Below, in pieces: positions 26,391 through 34,638 of a stretch of DNA of 64,000 bases. Source of the stretch: Candidimonas humi. GTDB taxonomy: Bacteria > Pseudomonadota > Gammaproteobacteria > Burkholderiales > Burkholderiaceae_B. The notes beneath the pieces are model-generated. The model saw only the letters and a program-made list of their open reading frames with translations, did not search any database and was not told where the DNA came from. The DNA lies in assembly GCF_019166065.1 (NCBI RefSeq), contig NZ_JAHTBN010000004.1, forward strand, positions 186,001 through 250,000, given 5' to 3'. Each line of letters opens with the position of its first letter. The stretch's first letter is position 1. The position numbers and the translations under genes were made by a program.

Positions 26391-27310
26391 GCACCGTCGT
26401 CACTCCAGCCCAGGGCGCCCCCGCGCCCGCCCGGCGCGAGAACATGTTCAAGGAATTCGTGCAGCAGTTCGTCACCAGCAAGCTGGCGGTGGCGGGCCTG
26501 ATCCTGCTGGTCATATTCCTGCTGCTGGCGATCTTCGCGCCCTGGATCGCGCCGCAGAATCCCTTCGACCTGGCTACGCTGGACATCATGGATTCCAAGC
26601 TGCCGCCGGGTTCGCTCAACGGCGCCGGCACCATGACTTACTGGCTCGGCACCGACGGGCAGGCGCGCGATGTGTTCTCGGCCATACTCTACGGCCTGCG
26701 CATCAGCCTGTTCGTGGGGGTGGTGTCGGTGTCCTCGGCATTCATCATAGGCACCGCGGTCGGGCTGATCGCCGCGTACTTCGGCAAGTTCGTCGATGCG
26801 CTGCTGATGCGCATCGTCGACATCCAGTTGTCTTTCCCGTCCATACTGGTGGCGCTGATCCTGCTGGCGGTGCTGGGCAAGGGCGTGGACAAGGTCATCT
26901 ATGCGCTGGTGGCGGTGCAGTGGGCATACTTCGCCCGGGCGGCGCGCGGCGCCGCCATCGTCGAGCGCAACCGGGAATATGTCGAGGCGGCGCGCTGCCA
27001 GGGGCTGTCCTGGCCGCGCATCCTGTGGCGCCACTTGTTCCCGAACTGCATCCCGCCGCTCATGGTGATCGCCACCATAGACCTGGCGCACGCCATCGCG
27101 CTCGAGGCGACCCTGTCGTTCCTGGGCGTAGGCGTGCCGGTCACGCAGCCCTCGCTGGGCATGCTGATTTCCAACGGTTTCGAATTCATGATGTCGGGAG
27201 ACTATTGGATCTCGTTCTTCCCCGGCATTGCGCTGGCCCTGGTGGTGATCGCCATCAACCTGGTGGGCGACCACCTGCGCGACATCCTCAATCCGCGCAA
27301 CACGATATAG
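26387..27310 (+). CDS. Peptide ABC transporter permease, DppC type
   Basis: 307 residues. An N-terminal cytoplasmic segment, a first helix at LAVAGLILLVIFLLLAIFAP, a characteristic periplasmic loop (WLGTDGQARDVFSAILYG) and five further helices with the EAA motif (EAARCQGLSWPRILWRHL). The ATG at 26387 overlaps the previous stop (ATGA) and follows GGAGG. Translational coupling to the DppB-type gene is expected. Confidence 0.9.
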   Translation: MSTVVTPAQGAPAPARRENMFKEFVQQFVTSKLAVAGLILLVIFLLLAIFAPWIAPQNPFDLATLDIMDSKLPPGSLNGAGTMTYWLGTDGQARDVFSAILYGLRISLFVGVVSVSSAFIIGTAVGLIAAYFGKFVDALLMRIVDIQLSFPSILVALILLAVLGKGVDKVIYALVAVQWAYFARAARGAAIVERNREYVEAARCQGLSWPRILWRHLFPNCIPPLMVIATIDLAHAIALEATLSFLGVGVPVTQPSLGMLISNGFEFMMSGDYWISFFPGIALALVVIAINLVGDHLRDILNPRNTI

Positions 27311-27323
27311 CGGGCGCACGGGC

Positions 27324-28343
27324 ATGCAGACACACACGGAGACCTCTTTGCAGACATCGGCGGCACCCTCATCGGGCGAGTGGCTGCTCGAGGTGCAGGG
27401 GCTGCGCACCTGGTTCCATACGCGCCGCGGCGTGCTCAAGGCCGTCGACGGCGTATCGCTGCGGCTGCAGCCGGGCGAGATCCTGGGGCTGGTGGGCGAA
27501 TCGGGCTCGGGCAAGAGCATGACGGGCTTTTCGCTCATGAACCTGGTGGACGAGCCTGGCCGCATCCAGGCCGAGCGCATGGTCTTCGACGGCCGCGATT
27601 TGCTGAAGATGTCGGCCGACGACTACCGGCGGCTGCGCGGCAAGGACATGGCCATGATCTTCCAGGATCCCATGATGACGCTCAATCCGGCGCTGCGCGT
27701 GGATACGCAGATGATCGAGGCCGTGCAGGCCCACGAGCCGGTGTCGCGCGCCGAGGCCCGCGAGCGCAGTGTGCAGGCGCTGGGCAAGGTGGGCATTCCC
27801 GCACCGCGCGAGCGCATGCGCGCCTATCCGCACCAGTTGTCCGGCGGCATGCGCCAGCGCGTGGCCATCGCCATCGCGCTGTTGAACAAGCCCAAGCTGA
27901 TCATCGCCGACGAGCCGACCACGGCGCTGGACGTGACGATACAGGGCCAGATCCTGTACGAGGTGCAGAAGCTGTGCCGCGAGACCGGCACCGCCCTGAT
28001 CTGGATCACCCACGACCTGGCGATCGTCTCGGGCCTGGCCGACCGCCTGGCCGTGATGTATGCCGGACGCATCGTCGAAACCGCGCCCACTGCCGATATC
28101 GTGCACGGCGCCCAGCACCCCTATACGCATGGGCTGCTGGCCTCCATTCCGACGCTGGCTACGCGTGGCCGCGAGCTGTTCCAGATCCCCGGCGCCACGC
28201 CGTCGCTGCTGGAAATGCCCGAAGGCTGTCCGTTCCGCACGCGCTGCTACCGGGCCAGTCCGCAATGCGTGCAGCCCCCTGCTATGCGCGAACTCGCGCC
28301 GGGACACGAGGCCAGTTGCTGGCATAGCGGGGGGGCGGCATGA
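27324..28343 (+). CDS. Peptide ABC transporter ATPase, DppD type
   Basis: 339 residues. Walker A GESGSGKS near residue 56, Q-loop FQDPMMTLNP, signature LSGGMRQRVAIA, Walker B LIIADEPTTALD, H-loop WITHD. The C-terminal oligopeptide extension has the four-cysteine cluster (GCPFRTRC...C...C) that binds iron-sulfur in some DppD/OppD proteins. It overlaps the next ATPase by four bases. Confidence 0.9.
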   Translation: MQTHTETSLQTSAAPSSGEWLLEVQGLRTWFHTRRGVLKAVDGVSLRLQPGEILGLVGESGSGKSMTGFSLMNLVDEPGRIQAERMVFDGRDLLKMSADDYRRLRGKDMAMIFQDPMMTLNPALRVDTQMIEAVQAHEPVSRAEARERSVQALGKVGIPAPRERMRAYPHQLSGGMRQRVAIAIALLNKPKLIIADEPTTALDVTIQGQILYEVQKLCRETGTALIWITHDLAIVSGLADRLAVMYAGRIVETAPTADIVHGAQHPYTHGLLASIPTLATRGRELFQIPGATPSLLEMPEGCPFRTRCYRASPQCVQPPAMRELAPGHEASCWHSGGAA

Positions 28344-29470
28344 ACGCATCGGTCCAGTCGTCCGGCATGGAGGCCCACGTTCCTGAAGAAAGCCTAGGGC
28401 AGGGGGGCGGCGCTTCCACGGATATGTCACAGGCCTTGGGCCCGATACTGCGCCTGTCCGGCGTGGGGCGCGAATACCGGCCTTCGGGCGACGTGGTGGA
28501 TCGCGTGGCGCGCCTGCTGCAGGGGCGCCCGGCTCTCAGGCCGGTGCAGGCGGTGGCCGATGTCGACCTGGACATCCAGGCGGGCGAAGTGGTCGGCGTG
28601 GTCGGCGAGTCGGGCTGCGGCAAGACCACGCTGGGCCGCATGCTGGCCGGCATCCTGGCGCCTACGCGCGGGCGTGTGCAGTATCGCGGACAGGATGTGT
28701 CCCGGCTGAGCGGCCCGGCGCGGCACAAGTACCAGCTCGACATACAGATGATCTTCCAGGATCCGTTCTCGTCGCTGAACCCGCGCATGCGGGTGCTGGA
28801 CATCATCGGCGAGGCGCCCCTGGCGCACGGCCTGGTCGCGCGGCGGGACAAGGAAGCCTACGTCTGCGAACTGATGCGCAAGGTGGGGCTGGACCCCGCC
28901 TACCGGTATCGCTATCCGCACCAGTTTTCCGGCGGCCAGCGCCAGCGCATCGGCGTGGCGCGCGCGCTGGCGCTGAAGCCGTCCATCATCGTCTGCGACG
29001 AGGCGGTGGCGGCGCTCGACGTTTCGATCCAGGCCCAGGTGCTGAACCTGTTCGTCCAGTTGCGCAAGGAATTCGGCCTGACGTATTTCTTCATCAGCCA
29101 CAATCTCGGCGTGGTGGGGCATATCTCGGACCGCGTGGCCATCATGTACTTGGGGCGCGTGGTCGAACTGGCGCCGACCGACGCCATCTTCGGCGCGGCC
29201 CGCCACCCGTATACCCAGGCGCTACTCAAGGAGCTGCCCAGCCTGGGCACGGGGCAGCGCCACTTCGAGCCCATCGCGGGCGAGCTGCCTTCGCCCATGG
29301 ACCCGCCGGCCGGCTGCCCCTTCCATCCGCGCTGCCCGTTCGCAATGGAACGCTGCAGCCGCGAGCGGCCCGTGCTCAGGCAGGTAGCCGGCCCCGCGCA
29401 GGCGCCGGCAGACGGGCGCGACACGCGCCATTTCAGCGCCTGCCATCTGGACGACCAGGCGCCGGCGTGA
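28340..29470 (+). CDS. Peptide ABC transporter ATPase, DppF type
   Basis: 376 residues with Walker A GESGCGKT, signature FSGGQRQRIGVA, Walker B IIVCDEAVAALD, H-loop FISHN, and the C-terminal oligopeptide domain (GCPFHPRCPFA). In Walker B the usual D-E-P-T/V is D-E-A-V here, a small departure that may be tolerated. Last gene of the transporter; an 86-base gap with a GC hairpin (29506-29522) precedes the next gene. Confidence 0.9.
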   Translation: MNASVQSSGMEAHVPEESLGQGGGASTDMSQALGPILRLSGVGREYRPSGDVVDRVARLLQGRPALRPVQAVADVDLDIQAGEVVGVVGESGCGKTTLGRMLAGILAPTRGRVQYRGQDVSRLSGPARHKYQLDIQMIFQDPFSSLNPRMRVLDIIGEAPLAHGLVARRDKEAYVCELMRKVGLDPAYRYRYPHQFSGGQRQRIGVARALALKPSIIVCDEAVAALDVSIQAQVLNLFVQLRKEFGLTYFFISHNLGVVGHISDRVAIMYLGRVVELAPTDAIFGAARHPYTQALLKELPSLGTGQRHFEPIAGELPSPMDPPAGCPFHPRCPFAMERCSRERPVLRQVAGPAQAPADGRDTRHFSACHLDDQAPA

Positions 29471-29556
29471 ACCTGCTATAAAGAAAGGCCATGAAGATTA
29501 TCCTGCCGGGCGCGCAGCCCGGGCCGTGCGGCGTTTGAATCATCGAGGAGACCCCC

Positions 29557-30426
29557 ATGCAATTCCAGTTTGCCGACACAGAAGATTTCGAACCCTATAC
29601 TCTGTCCTTGCCGGCCGGGGAGCCCATTCCGCTGGTCTGTGATTCGCCGCACAGCGGCGCGATCTATCCGCAGGATTTCCACAGCTGCCTGCCCATATCG
29701 GTACTGCGCTCGGGCGAAGACACCTATGTCGACGAGCTGTGGCGCGCCATTCCCCTGGTGGGCGGCAGCCTGGTGGCTGCCAATTTCCCGCGTTCGTACA
29801 TAGACCCGAACCGCGAGATCGACGATATCGACCTCGACATGCTGGCCGAGCCATGGACCTCGCGGGTGCATCCCACCGAGAAGACGCGCCTGGGCCACGG
29901 CCTGATCTGGAAGGTGGCGCGCGGCCAGCCCATGTACGACCGCAAGCTCGAAGTCGCCGAAGTGGAAAACCGCATCGCCACTTACCACCAGCCCTATCAC
30001 GCCGAACTGGGCCGCCGCATCGACCAGATGCACGAGCGCTTCGGCGGCGTGTGGCACCTGAACTTGCATTCGATGCCGGCCAATTCATACGAGATCCTGG
30101 AGATCGAGTCCGACCATCCCCTGGCCGATTTCGTGCTTGGAGACCGCGACGGCGTGACTTGCGATCCGGCCCTGGTGCCCGTCATAGAAGAATTCCTGGT
30201 GGGGCGCGGCTACACGGTCGCCCGCAATGATCCTTTCAAGGGCGTGGCCCTCATCGCCCGCCTCGGGCGGCCCGACGAGAACCGCCACAGCCTGCAGATC
30301 GAGGTCAACCGCAAGCTGTACATGAACGAGGAAACCTACGAGAAGTCCGCGGGCTTCGCCGCCCTGCAGGAATCGTTGTCGCTGCTGAGCGCCAGGGTTG
30401 CCGAGTTCGTGCGCGAGCGGCTTTGA
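29557..30426 (+). CDS. N-formylglutamate amidohydrolase family protein
   Basis: 289 residues of the N-formylglutamate amidohydrolase (HutG-type, PF05013) family. Metal and substrate residues are seen in CDSPHSGAIYP near residue 28, GEDTYVDELW, LNLHSMPA and LIARLGRPDENRHSLQIEVNR. The ribosome site GAGGAG lies nine bases before the ATG. Histidine genes are absent, so removal of a formyl group from formylated amino acids or peptides brought in by the adjoining ABC transporter is a more likely role than histidine breakdown. Confidence 0.82.
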   Translation: MQFQFADTEDFEPYTLSLPAGEPIPLVCDSPHSGAIYPQDFHSCLPISVLRSGEDTYVDELWRAIPLVGGSLVAANFPRSYIDPNREIDDIDLDMLAEPWTSRVHPTEKTRLGHGLIWKVARGQPMYDRKLEVAEVENRIATYHQPYHAELGRRIDQMHERFGGVWHLNLHSMPANSYEILEIESDHPLADFVLGDRDGVTCDPALVPVIEEFLVGRGYTVARNDPFKGVALIARLGRPDENRHSLQIEVNRKLYMNEETYEKSAGFAALQESLSLLSARVAEFVRERL

Positions 30427-30519
30427 CCCGGGTTTGCGCCCGCCGGGCGGGGCCGCTGCCCCTCGCGCCGCCGCGGGCCCATGAGTGACCGCAGCATTCT
30501 TTTCCGAGAGACTCGAATC

Positions 30520-31719
30520 ATGACCGTACTAGCAGAAATCGAACAGAAACACGAAGAGCTGACCGCCATACGGCGCGATATCCATGCCCACCCTGAACTG
30601 GCCTTTACCGAAGAGCGCACCGCGTCCGTGGTGGCCAAGCGCCTCGCCGAGCTGGGGCTGGAGGTGCACACGGGCATCGGGCGCACCGGCGTGGTGGGGG
30701 TGTTGCGCGCGGGCAGCGGCAAGCGCTCGATAGGCTTGCGCGCCGATATGGACGCGCTGCCCATGCCGGAACTGAACCGCTTCGCGCATCGCTCGCAAAA
30801 CGAGGGCAAGATGCACGGTTGCGGCCATGACGGACACACTACGATGCTGCTGGGGGCGGCGCAATACCTGGCTTCGAACCGCAATTTCGACGGTACGGTG
30901 AATTTCATTTTCCAGCCGGCCGAAGAGGGCGGCAATGCAGGCGCCAAGGCGATGATGGACGATGGCCTGTTCGAGCGCTTTCCCTGCGATGTGGTGTACG
31001 GGATGCACAATATGCCGGGCATGGAAGAAGGGCATCTGGCGTTCCGTTCCGGTCCGACGATGGCTTCGAGCAACCGCTTCGATATCATCATCAAGGGCGT
31101 GGGCGGGCATGCCGCGCAGCCGCAGAATTCGGTGGATCCGATCATGATCGCGGCGGAAATGGTGCAGGCGCTGCAGACGCTGATCACGCGCAACAAGAAT
31201 CCTATCGATACCGCGGTGCTGTCGCTGACGCAGATCCATGCAGGGGATGCGTACAACGTGATTCCGGCGCAGGCGGTGATACGGGGCACGGTGCGCACCT
31301 ATACGGTGGCGGTGCTGGACATGATGGAAAACAATATGCGGCGCATCGTCACGAAGTTGTGCGAGGCTTATGGCGCGACGGGGGAACTGGATTTCGTGCG
31401 CTGCTATCCGCCGCTGGTGAATTGGCCGGAACAGACGGAATTTGCTGCGGGCGTGGCCGAGTCGGTGTTCGGGGCGGAGCGGGTGAACCGCTCGATTCCG
31501 CCTTTTACGGGCTCGGAGGATTTTTCTTTCTACCTGGAACAGGTGCCGGGCACGTATTTGTTCATCGGCAACGGCGACGGCGCGCATCGCATGGATACTT
31601 ACCACGGCATGGGGCCGTGCCAGTTGCACAATTCGAATTACGATTTCAATGACGCGCTGCTGCCGGTGGGGGCGACGTATTGGGTGAAGCTGGTAGAGGC
31701 GACGCTGCCGAAGGCTTGA
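30520..31719 (+). CDS. M20-family amidohydrolase (hippurate hydrolase-like)
   Basis: 399 residues. It cleaves an acyl group from an amino acid (family activity on hippurate or N-acyl amino acids). Metal ligands: Asp in GLRADMDALPMPE, HGCGHDGH, PAEEGG, GMHNMPG and a C-terminal His in GPCQLHNSNYDF. An in-frame ATG at 30481 would add 13 residues; 30520 was preferred because GAGAG precedes it and family homology begins at about residue 10. It ends the transporter-hydrolase cluster. Confidence 0.88.
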   Translation: MTVLAEIEQKHEELTAIRRDIHAHPELAFTEERTASVVAKRLAELGLEVHTGIGRTGVVGVLRAGSGKRSIGLRADMDALPMPELNRFAHRSQNEGKMHGCGHDGHTTMLLGAAQYLASNRNFDGTVNFIFQPAEEGGNAGAKAMMDDGLFERFPCDVVYGMHNMPGMEEGHLAFRSGPTMASSNRFDIIIKGVGGHAAQPQNSVDPIMIAAEMVQALQTLITRNKNPIDTAVLSLTQIHAGDAYNVIPAQAVIRGTVRTYTVAVLDMMENNMRRIVTKLCEAYGATGELDFVRCYPPLVNWPEQTEFAAGVAESVFGAERVNRSIPPFTGSEDFSFYLEQVPGTYLFIGNGDGAHRMDTYHGMGPCQLHNSNYDFNDALLPVGATYWVKLVEATLPKA

Positions 31720-32210
31720 TTTTTTTCTTTACCCGCGCCGCGGGCGGCTGGGGGCAGGCAGGCTCGCTCGCCCGGTGACGGCTTCGCCGTCACTGCCCTT
31801 GACCTCCGGACGTTTTGGGGGCGGTCGACAAACTCGCAACGCGGCCAGTCCCCCGGACTGGCCGCACCCTTGTTGCTCACACAGTGCCGACCTTGCATCC
31901 CCCAAAACGCCCTACGGTGGCGGCGGGCTCGGACGAGCCTGCCTGCCCCCAGCCGCCCGCGGCGCTGGACGGTGGCGTGTTTGGGGAGAGGTGCAGAGGG
32001 ATGGGTGAATGCTAGGGAAAGTGGTGGCAGTTGTGGCGGCGTTGTCAAAGTGACGCTGTCGGGAACTGACAGAGCCGCTAGAGTTCGAGGTGGGTAGTAG
32101 CTCGGCGCAGCAGCGTTGCTTGTTGCGTTGCGGGTTGCGTGGCTGGGGCGCCGCCGCGCCGGTTGGAGGGCGCGGGCGGCCGGGACGGAACGGTGGCGGC
32201 TGGAGGGTGT
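31720..32210. other. Gene-free stretch holding repeat copy A
   Basis: 491 bases. It opens with a T-run (31720-31727), then holds the 247-bp hairpin element copy A (31731-31977), then about 230 bases of unremarkable GC-rich DNA with no believable frame. A protein frame can be drawn through the element (GTG at 31775) but it follows the repeat and I reject it. Confidence 0.6.
31731..31977 (+). repeat. 247-bp hairpin repeat element, copy A
   Basis: 32-bp inverted arms at 31735-31766 and 31934-31965 pair without a mismatch. Inside are nested inverted repeats: GTGACGGC/GCCGTCAC (31774-31793), CGTTTTGGGGG with CCCCCAAAACG (31811-31821, 31899-31909), GGTCGACA with TGCCGACC (31823-31830, 31885-31892; one mismatch), GCAAC with GTTGC (31836-31840, 31872-31876), and GCGGCCAGTCC with GGACTGGCCGC (31841-31851, 31855-31865). 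Copy B at 36972-37218 has about ten base differences by eye across the 231 bp from arm to arm and is inverted relative to this copy. No transposase frame or clear target duplication. It lies after the M20 hydrolase. Confidence 0.8.
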
Positions 32211-32735
32211 TCAGCGCTGGTCGTCGGAGTGGATGTCCAGGGCTTCCAGGAAGCGGGACACCATGTTGTAGGCGGCGATGGTGGCCGTGAGTTCGACCAT
32301 TTGCTTGGCGTCGAAGCGCGACTTGACGGCGTCGGATATGTCGGCGGGGACTTGTATCTGGCGCGTCATGGAGTCGGTGTAGGCCAATACCGCGCGTTCC
32401 TGTTCGTTGAAAAGAGAGGACTCGGTCCAGTTGCCCAATGCGTCGAGCTGGGCCTGGGTCATGCCTTCCTTGAGCGCGATGGGACCGTGCTGGTCCGCTT
32501 CGTAGGGGGCGCCGTTGAGCAGGGCGACGCGCATGATCACCATTTCGCGCAGGGCGCCCGGCAGCGAGCTGCGCTGGCGGATGGCGGTCAGATAGGTGAG
32601 CCAGCCGCGGGCGATTTCGGGGCTGTGCAGCAGCATTTGGTACAGGTGCAGCACGTTGCCGCGCTCGGCGGTGATCTGGTCCACCAGGGGCTTGGTGTCG
32701 GGGCGGGTGAGGTCGGCATAGGGCAGGCGTGCCAT
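32211..32735 (-). CDS. Carboxymuconolactone decarboxylase (AhpD-like) family protein without the redox CxxC
   Basis: 174 residues. The AhpD-like core helix reads LREMVIMRVALLNGAPYEADQH: the histidine is present, but the Cys-x-x-Cys pair of AhpD-type peroxidases is replaced (A and E), so a thiol peroxidase activity is unlikely. This cysteine-free branch is common and of unknown function. The ATG at 32735 has AAGGA upstream and matches the family start; a longer frame is not supported. Confidence 0.8.
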   Translation of the reverse strand: MARLPYADLTRPDTKPLVDQITAERGNVLHLYQMLLHSPEIARGWLTYLTAIRQRSSLPGALREMVIMRVALLNGAPYEADQHGPIALKEGMTQAQLDALGNWTESSLFNEQERAVLAYTDSMTRQIQVPADISDAVKSRFDAKQMVELTATIAAYNMVSRFLEALDIHSDDQR

Positions 32736-33054
32736 GTTGGTCCTTGCGGTTCGGGCTCGAGGCGTTGCGGCGATTGTAAAGGCAAAGCCAGGCGCGGCCG
32801 AACGGGCCGCGGCAAGGTTTAGCCGCAGCGCCATGGTGCGAGTCCGAGGGGACTGAGGGGTGGCGCTAGGGTATGGTGCTAGCGTATTTTCGATTCAGAT
32901 ATTTACAGCCTTCGAAGCACTGCATGTGGCGGGTGCCGAGAGGGTGGTAAACGTTTGCGCCGAACTTGCTTTGGGGCATGGTGCTCAAGATGCGGCCCTC
33001 AGGATGTAGCACTCGGGATGTAATACCAAGGGTATGGCGCTTAGGATACGGCTT
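32736..33054. other. Gene-free stretch with degenerate repeats
   Basis: 319 bases between the CMD-family start and the cobO stop. It contains the dispersed element R2 (32876-32972) and, on both sides of it, degenerate units near 14 bases (consensus about GCNCTNAGGATATG) at 32862-32887 and 32981-33060. Confidence 0.55.
32876..32972 (-). repeat. Dispersed 3'-side repeat, copy R2
   Basis: On the minus strand it reads AGCAAGTTCGGCGCAAA, then CCCGCCACATGCAGTGC, TTCGAAGGCTGTAAA and CGAAAATACGCTAGCAC. The same blocks in the same order are seen at 63471-63566 (R1) and, more diverged, at 57493-57612 (R3). It lies beyond the cobO stop in the cobO orientation. Confidence 0.6.
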
Positions 33055-33606
33055 TCAGGGCGCCGGCTCGCGCTGCCAGAGCACGTCCGCGCCGCCTTGT
33101 TCCCGGTTCAGGGTGCGCGCCAATACGAAGCACAGGTCGGAGAGCCGGTTCAGGTATTGGCGCGGGGCGTCGCGTACCGGTTCCTCGCGGCCCAGCGCGA
33201 CCACGGCGCGTTCGGCGCGCCGGCAGATGCTGCGCGCCATGTGGGCCAGCGCCGCGGCGCGCGAGCCGCCGGGGAGAATGAATTCGCGCAGGGGCGGCAG
33301 CTCGCCGTTGTAGCGGGCCAGTGCTGCGTCCAGCGCTTGCACATGATGGGCCTGCAGGGTTTCGTGTCCCGGGATGCAGAGTTCCGCGCCGAGGTCGAAC
33401 AGGTCGTTCTGCACGCGGGCGAGCAAGGTATCGATGGCCGGCGGCAAGGTTTCGGTGCGCCACATGCCGATGGCGCTGTTCAGTTCGTCGACCTCGCCCA
33501 AAGCGGCGATGCGCGGCGTGTCCTTGCCCACGCGGCTGCCGTCGCCCAGGCTGGTTTCGCCGGCGTCGCCGCCGCGGGTGGCGATTACCGAAAGCCGGTT
33601 GGCCAT
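33055..33606 (-). CDS. Cob(I)alamin adenosyltransferase (PduO type)
   Basis: 183 residues. Adds the adenosyl group of ATP to cob(I)alamin. The N terminus has TRGGDAGETSLGDGSRVGKD, the P-loop-like motif of the PduO family with minor changes, and the C terminus has YLNRLSDLCFVLAR with the N-R-L-S-D site residues. The ATG at 33606 was chosen because the family begins there; a longer frame from 33945 reads into the neighbouring gene. No other cobalamin genes are nearby. Confidence 0.88.
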   Translation of the reverse strand: MANRLSVIATRGGDAGETSLGDGSRVGKDTPRIAALGEVDELNSAIGMWRTETLPPAIDTLLARVQNDLFDLGAELCIPGHETLQAHHVQALDAALARYNGELPPLREFILPGGSRAAALAHMARSICRRAERAVVALGREEPVRDAPRQYLNRLSDLCFVLARTLNREQGGADVLWQREPAP

Positions 33607-33656
33607 GCTTGTCGTCCTGTCTGCTTGATGTGGGTGTTCGAGTCCGATGCCGGGAA

Positions 33657-34163
33657 TCAGGCGCCGGGGGATTGGGCCAAGCGCCGCAGCGGCTCGCCGG
33701 TCAGGCGCACGATGCGCCAATCGGGCAGCACGCTGGCGCCATGGCTTTCGTAGAAATCGATGGCGTTGCGGTTCCAGTCCAGCACGCTCCATTCGAAGCG
33801 CCCGCAGTCCAGTTCCAGTGCCAACTGCGCCAGGTGCCGCAGCACCATCCGCCCTATGCCGCGGCCGCGGTGCGCGGCCTGGACGTAGAGGTCTTCCAGG
33901 TACAGCCCGCGCTTGTCGAGAAAGCTGGAATAGTTGTGGAACCACAGCACATAGGCGATGACGTGGTCGGGCCGGCCCTGGGGGTGCGCCACGAGGGCAT
34001 GCGCCGCCGGCTGCTCGCCGAACAGGCTCTTGTGCAGGCTGCTTTCCGTGGCCTGGAAGATCCCGGTCAGGCTTTCGAATTCGGCCATTTCACGCATCAG
34101 CGCGTGGATCTGCGGAACATCCTGTGCCTGCGCCTGGCGCAGCCCGTAGCCTTGTGTATCCAC
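33657..34163 (-). CDS. GNAT N-acetyltransferase (diamine/spermidine acetyltransferase-like)
   Basis: 168 residues of the GNAT fold. The acetyl-CoA loop is HRGRGIGRMVLRHLAQ near residue 98 and the preceding strand reads GLYLEDLYVQ; later WSVLDWNRNAIDFYESHGA is as in SAT1-like enzymes. From similarity a polyamine substrate is possible. Runs 11 bases from the CusF-like gene stop direction (start at 34163, that gene stop at 34175), so the two could share a transcript. Confidence 0.82.
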   Translation of the reverse strand: MDTQGYGLRQAQAQDVPQIHALMREMAEFESLTGIFQATESSLHKSLFGEQPAAHALVAHPQGRPDHVIAYVLWFHNYSSFLDKRGLYLEDLYVQAAHRGRGIGRMVLRHLAQLALELDCGRFEWSVLDWNRNAIDFYESHGASVLPDWRIVRLTGEPLRRLAQSPGA

Positions 34164-34174
34164 CTATGCTCCTG

Positions 34175-34480
34175 CTATTTGCTGATGCGTGTCACCACGT
34201 ATTGCCCGCCTTGGCGCGCGGCGGTGAAGCGCACCTTGTCGCCAGGCTGGATGCCCTTCAGCAGCGTGGGGTCGATATGGTAGACCAGCGTCATGGCTGG
34301 CAACTGCAGGTCGGAAATCGCGCCCTGCTTGATCGTGATCTTGCCGGCCGCGGCGTCGATGCGGCGCACTTCGCCCGAGCCCGAAGCTTCCTGGGCGGGG
34401 GCCGTCGCCGCGTGGACGGCCGGTGCCGCAGCCAGGGCGGCGGCCAGCACGCCCTTCCATGCCTGATTGGATGTGTTCAT
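34175..34480 (-). CDS. CusF-like periplasmic copper-binding-fold protein with missing ligands
   Basis: 101 residues: a signal peptide (to about AVHAA) and an OB-fold CusF domain (GEVRRIDAAAGKITIK, PAMTLVYHID, LLKGIQPGDKVRFTA, GGQYVVTRI). In E. coli CusF copper is held by H36, W44, M47 and M49. Here the corresponding positions read Gln (KQGAI), Leu (LQLPAMT), Met (PAM) and Leu (MTL), so only one methionine remains and copper binding in the usual way looks unlikely. No cusCBA genes adjoin. Start ATG at 34480. Confidence 0.75.
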   Translation of the reverse strand: MNTSNQAWKGVLAAALAAAPAVHAATAPAQEASGSGEVRRIDAAAGKITIKQGAISDLQLPAMTLVYHIDPTLLKGIQPGDKVRFTAARQGGQYVVTRISK

Positions 34481-34638
34481 AGCAATGTTCCGTCGCGCCG
34501 GCCTTGGGCCGGCGCGCTGCGATTACCCTTGTACCTTTCGTATATTGAAAGAATACAACATACCGATGGGGGCATACCGTCCACATCCGCAGGCCTGCGG
34601 CTCGCGGAAGATCGGCTACGGGCGTACGAACGCAGCGA

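Noticed and set aside
31720-31730. T-run after the M20 gene as an intrinsic terminator
   Set aside because: No stable stem precedes it; only GCC-GAA-GGC. The large element behind it may serve instead.
31775-32008. Short frame through repeat copy A, also drawn through copy B (36710-37288)
   Set aside because: The shared peptide exists only because the two DNA repeats are alike. The differences between copies keep base pairing, not protein sequence, and there is no ribosome site.
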